From Lichenicola sp965198655 (GTDB lineage Bacteria; Pseudomonadota; Alphaproteobacteria; Acetobacterales; Acetobacteraceae), in contig OZ240668.1 of assembly GCA_965198655.1 (NCBI GenBank), forward strand, positions 3,472,001-3,536,000: DNA of 64,000 nucleotides, read 5' to 3'. The notes below the pieces were generated by a model. That model saw only the letters and a list, made by a program, of their open reading frames with translations, did no database searches and was not told where the DNA came from. This document shows, piece after piece, positions 33,450 through 41,626 of the stretch; within the stretch, counting starts at the first letter, position 1; the number at the start of each line of letters is the position of its first letter. The translations under genes were made by a program, and so were the position numbers.

Positions 33450-34676
33450 GTGGATAGCGCGCCGTCGCATGAGCCGCCGCTTGAGCAAGAATGCGAGCGG
33501 TTCTGGCGCCGCAACCTCCTCGTGTGCGTGTTCGGCTCGTTCACCACCGTGCTGGCGATGACGCTGCTGCTGCCGTTCCTGCCGCTCTACGTGGCGTCCC
33601 TGGGCGTGCGGGACCGGGGCGCGGTCGCGCAGTGGTCCGGCATCGCCTTCGGCGCCACGTTTCTCGCCTCCGGCCTGGCGGCGCCGCTCTGGGGCCGAGT
33701 CGCCGACCGCACTGGCCGCAAGCCGATCCTGGTGCGTGCCAGCCTCGGCATGGCGGTCTGCATGGCGCTGACCGGCACCGTGCAGGATATCTGGGAGCTG
33801 CTGGCGCTGCGCCTGCTGACCGGGCTGCTCGGCGGCTACGCCTCCGGCTCGACGCTGCTGGTGGCGACGCAGACCCCGAGGCGGCGCTCCGCCTGGGCGC
33901 TCGGGGTGCTGTCCTCCGGGGTGATGGCGGGAGGCGTGGCGGGACCGCTGCTGGGCGGCGTGCTGCCGCCGTTGATCGGGGTGCGCCGGACCTTCTTCCT
34001 CGCCGGCGGCGTGATCTTCCTGGCTTTCCTGGCCACGGTGATGCTGATCCGGGAAGAACGGCCGCCGCGTGTTGTCGGGCCGCGACAGGGCGCCTGGGCG
34101 GTTGTTCCGGACCGGCGCGCGGTGCTGGCGATGCTGCTGACCGGCACCCTGCTGACGCTCGCCAACATGTCGATCGAGCCGATCGTGACCCTCTACGTGG
34201 CGCAGTTGCTGCCCCCGGGCGGCCCGGTCACGGTCATGTCCGGCCTGATCATGGCGGCAGCGGCACTCGGCAGCGTGCTCGCGGCACCCCCGGTCGGCCG
34301 GATCGCCGACCGGATCGGCCACCGGCGCGTGGTGGTCGCCGGCCTGCTCGCCTGCGCGCTGCTGCTCCTGCCGCAGGCGTCGGTGACGGGGGCGTGGCAG
34401 TTGCTGGGCTTGCGGTTCCTGATGGGCGTGGCGCTGGCCGGGCTTTCGCCCGCGCTCACCAGCATGATCCGCCATTCCGTGCCGGCGGCGGCGGCCTCGC
34501 GGATCCTGTCCCTGAACACCTCGGCCCAATACGTAGGCTTCGTCGCCGGCCCGCTGCTCGGCGGCGTCGTCGCGGCGCATCTCGGCATGCGCCCGGTGTT
34601 CGGCGTCACCAGCCTGGTCATGCTGGCGGGCGCCGGCCTGGCGTTCACGCTGCGGGACTTGCCACCCGCGCGATAA
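33450..34676 (+). CDS. MFS efflux transporter (MdtG-like)
   Basis: A 408-residue major-facilitator protein with 12 hydrophobic segments. Motif A is GRVADRTGRKP after helix 2, with a related GRIADRIGHR in the second half. The drug-efflux motif C pattern GVMAGGVAGPLLGGVL is present, pointing to a DHA1 drug:H+ antiporter. It ends 1 bp into a TAATG overlap with a possible early start of the OPT gene. Confidence 0.88.
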   Translation: MDSAPSHEPPLEQECERFWRRNLLVCVFGSFTTVLAMTLLLPFLPLYVASLGVRDRGAVAQWSGIAFGATFLASGLAAPLWGRVADRTGRKPILVRASLGMAVCMALTGTVQDIWELLALRLLTGLLGGYASGSTLLVATQTPRRRSAWALGVLSSGVMAGGVAGPLLGGVLPPLIGVRRTFFLAGGVIFLAFLATVMLIREERPPRVVGPRQGAWAVVPDRRAVLAMLLTGTLLTLANMSIEPIVTLYVAQLLPPGGPVTVMSGLIMAAAALGSVLAAPPVGRIADRIGHRRVVVAGLLACALLLLPQASVTGAWQLLGLRFLMGVALAGLSPALTSMIRHSVPAAAASRILSLNTSAQYVGFVAGPLLGGVVAAHLGMRPVFGVTSLVMLAGAGLAFTLRDLPPAR

Positions 34677-34720
34677 TGCAACACTCGGGCCCGTCGCATC
34701 ACATCCGGAGCCATCCAGCC

Positions 34721-36742
34721 ATGCCGCCTCGTGAACTCACCGTGCGCGGCCTGCTGCTCGGCGCCCTGCTCACGGTCGTCTTCACCGCGTCGAACATCTA
34801 TCTCGGCCTGCGGATCGGCCTGACCTTCGCCTCCTCCATCCCGGCCGCGGTGATCTCCATGGCGGCCCTGCGCGGCTTCGGCGGCGGCATCCTGGAGAAC
34901 AACATGGTGCAGACGCAGGCCTCGGCGGCCGGCACCCTGTCCTCCGTCATCTTCGTGCTGCCGGGCCTGGTGATGATCGGCTACTGGCAAGGCTTCCCGT
35001 TCTGGCCTGTGGCGGCGATCTGCGGCGCCGGCGGCATGCTGGGGGTGCTGTTCACCATTCCGCTGCGGCGCGCGCTGGTGACCGGCAGCACCCTGCCCTA
35101 TCCGGAGGGCACCGCGGCGGCCGAGGTGCTGCGCGCCGGGTCGAGCGAGGCCGCGCACGGGCCGGGCGCCGAGTCCGGGCTCGGGGCGCTGATCACCGGC
35201 AGCGCGGTGTCGGCCGGGTTCAGCCTGCTGAGCGGGGGCCTGCGCGTGCTGGGCGACAGCGCCAGCCTGACCTTCGTCGCCGGCAGCGCGGTGTTCCGCC
35301 TGTCCACCGGCTTCTCGCTGGCGCTGGTCGGCGCCGGCTACCTGGTCGGCATCGTCGGCGGCCTGGCCGTGCTGCTGGGCTTCGTGCTGAGCTGGCTGGT
35401 GGCGGTGCCGGTGCTGACCGCGCTCACGCCGCGCCCGGCCGGGGTCGACATCGCCTCGTTCGCGACCGGCATCTGGTCGCACAAGGTGCGTTTGATCGGC
35501 GCCGGCACCATCGCCATTGCAGCGCTGTGGACGCTGCTGACCCTGATCGGGCCGGTCACGGCCGGCTTGCGCGTCGCGCTGCAGGCCGGCAGGACGGCGT
35601 CCGGCGCCGACGACCCGCAAACCGACCGCGACCTGTCGCCGCGCGCGATCGGCCTGGTGGGCGCGGTCCTGCTCGCCTGCCTGCTGGCGGCGTTCACGGC
35701 GTTCCTGTTCGAGGACGCCGCCGCGACCGGCACCCCGGCCGCCCTGCTCGGCACCGCCGCCGTTTGCGTGGTGTTCTGCGCCTTGTTCGGGTTCCTGGTG
35801 GCGGCGGCCTGCGGCTACATGGCCGGGATCGTCGGCTCCTCGGCCAGCCCGATCTCCGGCATTGCCATCGTCGCGGTGCTGCTGGTGTCGCTGCTGCTGC
35901 TCCTGCTGGACGCCGCCGGGCTGCTGCCCAGCGCGTTCGACGCCAACGGGCGGCGTCTGGCGATCGGCAGCGTGCTGTTCGTGACCTCCGCCGTGCTGGC
36001 GGCGGCGACCATCTCCAACGACAACCTGCAGGACCTCAAGACCGGACAACTGGTCGGCGCCACGCCGTGGCGGCAGCAGGTGGCGCTGCTGGCCGGCTGC
36101 GTGGTGGGGGCCGCGGTGATCCCGCCGGTGCTGAACCTGCTCTACCACGCCTACGGCTTCGCCGGCGCCCTGCCGCGGCCGGGCATGGACCCGTCGCGGG
36201 CGCTGGCGGCGCCGCAGGCGCTGCTGCTGTCGACCTTGGCGCGCGGCATCTTCCTGCACCAGCTCGACTGGACCATGGTGCTGATCGGGGTGGCGCTGGG
36301 CGCGGTGCTGGTGGGCGTCGACGGGAGGCTGCGGCGCGGCGGCCGCTCGCTGCCGGTGCTGGCGGTCGGCATCGGGCTGTATCTGCCGCCGACCGTGTCG
36401 GTCACCCTGGGGATCGGCGCCATCCTGTCCTGGGTGATCGGCCGGGCGCTGTCGCGTCGCGAGGCGGCGGGGCAAGGGGGCGCCTTGGCGCAGGCCCCGG
36501 CCGATCCCATGTCGGACAGCACCCGGCGTCGCGGGGTGATGCTGGCCTCGGGCTTCATCGTCGGCGAAAGCCTGATGGGGGTGGCGATCGCCGCGGTGAT
36601 CGGCGGAACCGGCAGCGAGAACGCGCTCGCGCTGGTCAAACCCGGCTTCGCCGACGTGGCGACTTGGCTCGGTGCGGCCGCGTTCATCCTGGTTTGCGCC
36701 GGGTTCGCGCGCACGGTCCTGCGCCGCCGGATGCCGGTCTGA
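34721..36742 (+). CDS. OPT-family oligopeptide transporter
   Basis: A 673-residue transporter with about 16 hydrophobic segments. The family start RELTVRGLLLGALLTVVF and the early NIYLGLRIGLTFASSIPA are clear, and ILENNMVQTQASAAGTLSS is the conserved loop. It probably imports peptides or metal-peptide conjugates. The ATG at 34721 is favoured; 34676, overlapping the MFS stop, would add 15 residues without family match. Confidence 0.9.
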   Translation: MPPRELTVRGLLLGALLTVVFTASNIYLGLRIGLTFASSIPAAVISMAALRGFGGGILENNMVQTQASAAGTLSSVIFVLPGLVMIGYWQGFPFWPVAAICGAGGMLGVLFTIPLRRALVTGSTLPYPEGTAAAEVLRAGSSEAAHGPGAESGLGALITGSAVSAGFSLLSGGLRVLGDSASLTFVAGSAVFRLSTGFSLALVGAGYLVGIVGGLAVLLGFVLSWLVAVPVLTALTPRPAGVDIASFATGIWSHKVRLIGAGTIAIAALWTLLTLIGPVTAGLRVALQAGRTASGADDPQTDRDLSPRAIGLVGAVLLACLLAAFTAFLFEDAAATGTPAALLGTAAVCVVFCALFGFLVAAACGYMAGIVGSSASPISGIAIVAVLLVSLLLLLLDAAGLLPSAFDANGRRLAIGSVLFVTSAVLAAATISNDNLQDLKTGQLVGATPWRQQVALLAGCVVGAAVIPPVLNLLYHAYGFAGALPRPGMDPSRALAAPQALLLSTLARGIFLHQLDWTMVLIGVALGAVLVGVDGRLRRGGRSLPVLAVGIGLYLPPTVSVTLGIGAILSWVIGRALSRREAAGQGGALAQAPADPMSDSTRRRGVMLASGFIVGESLMGVAIAAVIGGTGSENALALVKPGFADVATWLGAAAFILVCAGFARTVLRRRMPV

Positions 36743-36782
36743 GCGCTGGGCCTTGGCATCGGCAGGAAGAAAGGTTCGACCC

Positions 36783-37799
36783 ATGATCCCGTTCTCGGTC
36801 CTCGACCTGTCGCCGATCATCGAGGGCGGCGACGCGGCGCTGGCGTTCCGCAACACCCTCGACCTCGCCCGCCATGCCGAGGGGCTCGGGTTCCGCCGCT
36901 ACTGGCTGGCCGAGCACCACAACATGCCGGGCATCGCCTCGGCCGCGACCGCGGTGGTGATGGGGCACGTGGCGGCGGGCACGCGCACCATCCGGGTGGG
37001 CTCGGGCGGCATCATGCTGCCGAACCACGCGCCGCTGGCGATCGCCGAGCAGTTCGGCACCCTGGCTTCATTGTATCCGGGCCGGATCGACCTTGGGCTG
37101 GGCCGTGCCCCGGGCTCGGATCAGCGCACCATGATGGCGCTGCGTCGCGACCCGACCAGCGCCGACAGCTTTCCGCGCGACGTGCTGGAGCTGCAGGGCT
37201 ATTTCCGCCCCGCCGAGCCGGGCCAGACGATCCAGGCGGTGCCGGGCGCTGGGCTGGACGTGCCGATCTGGCTGCTGGGCTCCAGCCTGTTCAGCGCCCA
37301 GCTCGCCGCCATGCTGGGGCTGCCGTTCGCCTTCGCCGCGCACTTCGCGCCGGACGCGATGGGGGCTGCGATCGACCTCTACCGCAGCCGGTTCGAGCCC
37401 TCCGCCGCCCTGGCGCGGCCCTACGTGATGCTCGGCGTGAACGTGTTCGCCGCCGACACCGACGACGAGGCGGCCTTCATCGCCACCTCGGCGCAGCAAC
37501 AGGTCATCGCGCTGCGCCGCGGCACGCCGGGCACGCTGAAGCCGCCGGTGCGCTCGATGGACGGGCTGTGGAGCTCGGCGGAGGAGGCGCAGGTGCGGCA
37601 TACCCTGTCGGCGGCGATCGTCGGGAGCCCGGACACGGTGCGACGCAGGCTCGCCGGCTTCATCCGACGCACCGGCGCCGACGAGCTGCTGGTGGCGGGA
37701 CAGATCTTCGACCACGACGCCCGGCTGCGGTCGTTCGGCATCGTGGCGGACGCGCATGCGGCGCTGTCGCGGGACGGAGCGTTGGCAGCGGCGGCCTGA
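36783..37799 (+). CDS. LLM-class flavin-dependent oxidoreductase
   Basis: A 338-residue luciferase-like monooxygenase with a TIM barrel using FMNH2. The start is MIPFSVLDLSPI; RRYWLAEHHNMPGIASAA is the signature His-rich loop, and LASLYPGRIDLGLGRAPGS the flavin-phosphate region. It belongs to the MsnO8/YhbW-like group. Substrate unknown. It lies 40 bp after the OPT gene and may be co-transcribed with it. Confidence 0.92.
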   Translation: MIPFSVLDLSPIIEGGDAALAFRNTLDLARHAEGLGFRRYWLAEHHNMPGIASAATAVVMGHVAAGTRTIRVGSGGIMLPNHAPLAIAEQFGTLASLYPGRIDLGLGRAPGSDQRTMMALRRDPTSADSFPRDVLELQGYFRPAEPGQTIQAVPGAGLDVPIWLLGSSLFSAQLAAMLGLPFAFAAHFAPDAMGAAIDLYRSRFEPSAALARPYVMLGVNVFAADTDDEAAFIATSAQQQVIALRRGTPGTLKPPVRSMDGLWSSAEEAQVRHTLSAAIVGSPDTVRRRLAGFIRRTGADELLVAGQIFDHDARLRSFGIVADAHAALSRDGALAAAA

Positions 37800-38129
37800 G
37801 GGACTTGCGCCGGATCATGCCGGTTTCGAGCCGACCGGGATGATGTCGACCCTCTCGCCGATGGTCGTGACAACGCTTGATGAAGCGGCGTGCTGGCCGC
37901 CCTGCGCTTGAAGCGGTCATCTCGCATGCGAGTGCCGTCCCCCGGAGCGGATATCGACACGGGCTGGCCGGGATCGGGTGCGCCCGTGGGCGTCAGACCT
38001 GGGTGCGGATGGCAGACATCCGCCAGGCCCCGACTGTGCGACGTCGATGCGCCGAGTGTCGCCGTTGGCCGACTGGGTCCTGAGCTCCAGGCAAGTGGTG
38101 ATCCTTCCTACAGGGGCACCCGGCGGCGA
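37800..38129. other. Intergenic, no gene recognised
   Basis: About 330 bp after the oxidoreductase. I saw no coding region with motifs and no match to a PIN toxin, which I searched for as the missing part of the vapC stump at 39.5 kb. The composition shifts to lower GC towards the palindrome at 38130. Confidence 0.45.
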
Positions 38130-38186
38130 CTAGTCATGTCTAGCGAAGTCTAGCGTTTTTCGCTAGATTTTCCTAGAAACGACTAG
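38130..38186. repeat. 57-bp CTAG-phased palindrome upstream of AAA ATPase
   Basis: Two 26-bp arms around a TTTTT loop; 21 of 26 positions pair. CTAG occurs six times, at 38130, 38140, 38150 and then 38163, 38173, 38183, so exactly every 10 bp within each arm. The innermost arms are TCTAGCG/CGCTAGA and the outermost CTAGTC/GACTAG. It ends 25 bp before the ATPase start codon. It could be an operator bound cooperatively on one DNA face, or a recombination or replication site of a small element. Confidence 0.9.
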
Positions 38187-38211
38187 GCAACGCAGCGGCC
38201 CGTGAAAATCG

Positions 38212-39375
38212 ATGGACCCATATCGCAACCCATTTGCCCCCGGAGCAGGCAGTCGTCCTCCGGAACTTGCGGGTCGGAATGTCATCCTTGAGGCGGGAAG
38301 GATTTCTTGTGGACGAGCCGTGCAGGGAAGAAGTGCGCGCTCGATCATGCTGCTGGGCCTGCGTGGTACCGGGAAGACCGTGCTGCTCAACGAGATCGGC
38401 AGGAACGCCGAGCAAGGAGGCCTGCTGGTTTCAAAGGTAGAGGCGCCGGAAGGCGAAAGTCTCGCCCGCCTCATCTACCCGGAAATGCGGAAAGTCATGA
38501 GATCGCTTTCCGGGATGCAGGCAGCAAAGCAGATAGCGGCACGCGGCCTCAAAGCGCTGCGGAACTTCGCCTCGATCTTCAAGATCGAGATGTCCGGCGT
38601 CGAGATAGATGTGGAGCCTGAGCCAGGTCTGGCCGATGCGGGTGATCTCCGATACGATCTACCAGATCTTTTCGCCCTGATCGGAAAGGCCGCTCGGGCT
38701 GCGGAACGCGGTTGGCTGATCCTGATCGATGAAGTGCAATATCTTTCCGATGCCGACCTGTCGGCACTGATCGTATCCCTGCACCGAATGTCGCAGGAGG
38801 GCTTGCCCGTTCTACTGGTTGGCGCAGGTCTTCCGCAGCTCGCGCGTTTGGCGGGAGAAGCGAAGTCCTACGCAGAACGGCTGTTCCAGTATCCGGCCGT
38901 GGGACCCCTCGACCCGACCTCCGCCAGGCAAGCCATCGAGAAGCCAATCGTTGATGAAGGGGCTTCCGTAACAACGGAAGCGTTGGAGGTCATCGTCGAG
39001 CGCACCAAGGGCTATCCCTTCTTCCTCCAGGAGTGGGCCTCCGTGATCTGGAACAACGCGGAGGGACCAGAAATCACCTTCGACGATGCCGACAAGTCCT
39101 ATGTTGAAACGCTAGCGTCACTGGACGACGGCTTCTTCAAGGTGCGGATTGATCGCCTGACGAAGGCAGAAATCCAATTCGTGAAAGCAATGGCGCAACT
39201 CGGGGATGGACCTTATGCGATGGCAGACATCACGAGGAACATGAAACGCACCCAGAAGTCTTTGGGGCCGACACGGGCAAGTATCATATCAAAGGGCATG
39301 ATCTACAGCACAGATCATGGGTATTTGGATTTTACCGTGCCGCTTTTTGCCGAGTTCATGCGGCGCCAGGGCTGA
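38212..39375 (+). CDS. AAA-type ATPase (Orc/AAA_16-like), unknown role
   Basis: A 387-residue ATPase. The N-terminus NPFAPGAGSRPPELAGRN is typical of a widespread uncharacterised ATPase family. Walker A is GLRGTGKTVLLNE (residues ~49-61), Walker B is LILIDEVQYL and sensor-1 is LLVGAGLPQL. A C-terminal winged-helix-like region is likely (TKAEIQFVKAMAQLGDG onward). It resembles Orc1/Cdc6-type and STAND-like ATPases. Immediately upstream is the phased CTAG palindrome, and downstream it abuts a truncated PIN toxin. GC is lower than neighbours, so it was probably transferred. Confidence 0.8.
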   Translation: MDPYRNPFAPGAGSRPPELAGRNVILEAGRISCGRAVQGRSARSIMLLGLRGTGKTVLLNEIGRNAEQGGLLVSKVEAPEGESLARLIYPEMRKVMRSLSGMQAAKQIAARGLKALRNFASIFKIEMSGVEIDVEPEPGLADAGDLRYDLPDLFALIGKAARAAERGWLILIDEVQYLSDADLSALIVSLHRMSQEGLPVLLVGAGLPQLARLAGEAKSYAERLFQYPAVGPLDPTSARQAIEKPIVDEGASVTTEALEVIVERTKGYPFFLQEWASVIWNNAEGPEITFDDADKSYVETLASLDDGFFKVRIDRLTKAEIQFVKAMAQLGDGPYAMADITRNMKRTQKSLGPTRASIISKGMIYSTDHGYLDFTVPLFAEFMRRQG

Positions 39376-39469
39376 GATGACCCTCTTGAGCCGAAAGACC
39401 GCACGCTGAACCTGTTCGCTTTTGGAAAGCGGTGATCGATATCCGAATGACTGAGATGGGTCAGTTGCT

Positions 39470-39522
39470 GCCGGAGCGAGGCTCCAGGCCCAGGCATAGG
39501 TGTCGAGCAACACCGCCGTCAC
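39470..39522 (-). pseudogene. VapC/PIN toxin N-terminal stump
   Basis: Beginning at 39522, MTAVLLDTYAWAWSLAPA matches the N-terminus of a PIN-domain ribonuclease toxin, including its first catalytic Asp. After about 17 residues the frame runs into sequence antisense to the AAA ATPase end. The remaining ~110 residues are absent. It overlaps the antitoxin stop by 4 bp, confirming the original pair. Confidence 0.75.
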
Positions 39523-39755
39523 TCGGTTCCGCTTTCCCAGAGATCGAGTTCGGGTATGTCGATCGGCGCGAGGAAGTCCGGGACGGTGCCGAGCTGGCCG
39601 GCAAGCAGTCCGACCTCGAACGGCCGCCGTTGCACCGGCACCAGGCGGACGACCGGATTGCCGCCCTTCGCGATGACGACCTCCTCGCCGTTGAGGGCGG
39701 CGTCGATCAGCCTGGACAGATGGATCTTCGCAGCGTGGATGGTGACCTGCCTCAT
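39519..39755 (-). CDS. Type II antitoxin, Phd/YefM family
   Basis: A 78-residue antitoxin: MRQVTIHAAKIHLSRLIDAA, then NGEEVVIAKGGNPVVRLVPV, the Phd DNA-binding fold, with an acidic C-terminal tail (IDIPELDLWESGTE). Its PIN toxin partner downstream is only a stump, so this is an orphan antitoxin that may still neutralise related toxins or act only as a repressor. Confidence 0.9.
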   Translation of the reverse strand: MRQVTIHAAKIHLSRLIDAALNGEEVVIAKGGNPVVRLVPVQRRPFEVGLLAGQLGTVPDFLAPIDIPELDLWESGTE

Positions 39756-39856
39756 GACGGTCTTTTGGGACGCGCGCAGGATGATCGGCTCCGCTTCCTG
39801 GTCAAGTTGTCAATCCAAAGCATGGTCCGGTCAGGCTCGAACTCCGACCGGACGCA

Positions 39857-40651
39857 TCATCCCGGCCTGGGCAGCAACCGGTTGGTCCGGCCGAGCAGGC
39901 GGTAGATCAACAGGCCCGCCCATTCATGCATCGCCGCGTCGATCCGCACCATTCGCTGCGGCAAGGTCGGCGCCAGCTCCACAGCCAGGCTGTGCGCGGT
40001 CTTGTAGCCGACCGGATCGGCCAGCACCGGCCAGCCGGCAGAACGGAAGGCGGCAATTGCCCGCGGCATGTGGGCCGCCGAGGTGACCAGGATCCAGGTC
40101 TCGCCGGGACGCGGATGCAGCAGCGCCGCCAGGTCCACCGCGTTCTCCCAGGTGGTCCGGCTGCGACTCTCGTAGGTGACCGCGCGTGCCGCCAGCCCCA
40201 GCCCGTCGAACAGTTGCCGCGCCACGTCGGCCTCCGACAGCCGGCCGCGGAACACCCGGCCGGAGCCGCCGGTAAAGGCCAGGCGCGCCTCCGGACGCGC
40301 CAGCGCCAGCGTCACGAACGCGGTCATGCGCTCGGCGGCGTCGTTCAGCGACGGCAGCCCGCGCGCCTCGGTCAGCTCCGGATCCACCGCGCCGCCGAGG
40401 CAGACGATGCCGGTGACGTGCGGCGGCAGCACGCGGAGCGGCGGGAACCGGTCCTCCATGGGTTCGAGCAGCCAGCTATCGAGCGGCAGCAGGAGCAGCA
40501 GGAGCGCGAAGACGATCGGGAACGCGAGCAGTGCGAGGCCGGCACGGTCCCGACGCCGCAGCAGCAGCGCGAGCCCGGCGGATGCGCACAGCAGCAGCAG
40601 CACGCTCGGACGGGTGACCGCTTCCGCGGCCTTGGCGACGACGAACGGCAT
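39857..40651 (-). CDS. YdcF/ElyC-type membrane protein (DUF218)
   Basis: A 264-residue protein with two N-terminal membrane helices (about residues 15-55), then a DUF218 domain: VTGIVCLGGAVDPEL, RLAFTGGSGRVFRG, SRTTWENAVDLAAL and WILVTSAAHMPRAIAAF. ElyC/SanA relatives affect envelope assembly and peptidoglycan or lipid-carrier metabolism. It lies 45 bp downstream of the THI5-like binding-protein gene on the same strand. Confidence 0.88.
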   Translation of the reverse strand: MPFVVAKAAEAVTRPSVLLLLCASAGLALLLRRRDRAGLALLAFPIVFALLLLLLPLDSWLLEPMEDRFPPLRVLPPHVTGIVCLGGAVDPELTEARGLPSLNDAAERMTAFVTLALARPEARLAFTGGSGRVFRGRLSEADVARQLFDGLGLAARAVTYESRSRTTWENAVDLAALLHPRPGETWILVTSAAHMPRAIAAFRSAGWPVLADPVGYKTAHSLAVELAPTLPQRMVRIDAAMHEWAGLLIYRLLGRTNRLLPRPG

Positions 40652-40696
40652 TGGGATCCTGCTATTCCGGGGCCGGACCCCCTGCCCGGCCCCGCC

Positions 40697-41626
40697 TCAC
40701 GGCTGCACCGCGATGTCGGCCACCGGCAGCGCCGTCTTCAGCGTGCCCTGCCTCACCATGAAGTCCTGGAACGCGGCGTAGCGCTGCGCGTCCAGCCGCG
40801 CCGGGTCGCGGGCCAGATGCGGCAGGGTGGCGAACCAGGCGGCGTGGTTGAGCGGCGTGTCCCCTTCGGGATGATCCTTCACGAAGGCGCGCCACATCCC
40901 GTCCGGATCGGCCAGCAGCGCCGCGGTGCCCTCCCGGAGCGCGCGCAGGAACCGTACGACGCGCGGGTCGTGCGCGTTGTCGCGACGGGCCAGCAGGATC
41001 AGCTCGTCATAGGGCGGAACGCCGTGCTCCTCGGGGTTGAAGCCTATCGCCTTGAAGCCACGCTGCGCCAGGTCGATCTGCTCGTAGTTGCGCATGCCGC
41101 CGATCACCGCGTCCACGCTGCGCGACATCAGCGCCTGCTCGATCTGGAAGTTCACCTCCGTCAGGGTGACGTCGGTCGTCCTGAGCCCGACCGTGCCGAG
41201 CATGGCGCGCAGCAGCGCCTCGTCGGTGGCGCCGACCGAGGCGCCGACCCGCCGGCCCTTGAGGTCGGCGAGACTCCTGATCGGGCCGTTGGCGGCTACC
41301 AGCAGGGTGGTGAGCGGGGTGTTCTCCAGGGTGCCGACGCGCAACAAGCCGAGGCCAGCCGCATCCAGCAGGGCGAGCTCCGGCTGGTAGCCGACGCAGA
41401 GATCTGCCTCCCGTGCCGCCAGCAGGCGCGGCGGGGAGCCGGGATCGGCTGGCACGATGAAGCGGACGTCGAGCCCGGCGCGCGCGTAGGCGCCGCTATA
41501 ACGCGCCGACAGCAGCGCCTCGTGGTTCGCGTTCACGAACCAATCCAGGATCACCGTGAGCCGGTCGGCGGCGCGGGCCGGGACGGCCGCGAGGCCGAGC
41601 AGCGCCAGGAGCAGCAGGGCGCGCAT
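40697..41626 (-). CDS. THI5/NMT1-like periplasmic binding protein (ThiY-like)
   Basis: A 309-residue exported binding protein. The signal peptide is LLLLALLGLAAVPARA. The mature start LTVILDWFVNANHEALLSA and later YQPELALLDAAGLG and GASVGATDEALLRAM are typical of the THI5/NMT1 family, which in bacteria binds thiamine pyrimidine precursors such as formyl-aminopyrimidine. Its ATG overlaps the TonB-receptor stop (TGATG), so both are in the TPP-riboswitch operon. Permease ThiX and ATPase ThiZ are not adjacent; the next gene is ydcF-like. Confidence 0.85.
   Translation of the reverse strand: MRALLLLALLGLAAVPARAADRLTVILDWFVNANHEALLSARYSGAYARAGLDVRFIVPADPGSPPRLLAAREADLCVGYQPELALLDAAGLGLLRVGTLENTPLTTLLVAANGPIRSLADLKGRRVGASVGATDEALLRAMLGTVGLRTTDVTLTEVNFQIEQALMSRSVDAVIGGMRNYEQIDLAQRGFKAIGFNPEEHGVPPYDELILLARRDNAHDPRVVRFLRALREGTAALLADPDGMWRAFVKDHPEGDTPLNHAAWFATLPHLARDPARLDAQRYAAFQDFMVRQGTLKTALPVADIAVQP

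Noticed and set aside
34676..34720. Earlier start of the OPT transporter overlapping the MFS stop
   Set aside because: The extra 15 residues are not family-like, and MPPRELTVRG at 34721 matches the usual start, although the TAATG overlap makes 34676 possible.
34193..36856. Very long minus-strand open frame of about 887 codons
   Set aside because: It is antisense to the MFS and OPT transporter genes. Its composition (Gln, Arg, His, Asp-rich) is that of a GC-rich shadow frame and has no motif.
38130..38186. Rho-independent terminator of the upstream oxidoreductase
   Set aside because: The T5 tract is in the loop and not after the stem, the stem is AT-rich, and the element is 330 bp from the stop codon.
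39289..39455. Full-length reading of the PIN toxin frame (39289-39522)
   Set aside because: Only the first ~17 residues match the PIN family. The rest is antisense to the ATPase end, so it is a stump and not a gene.
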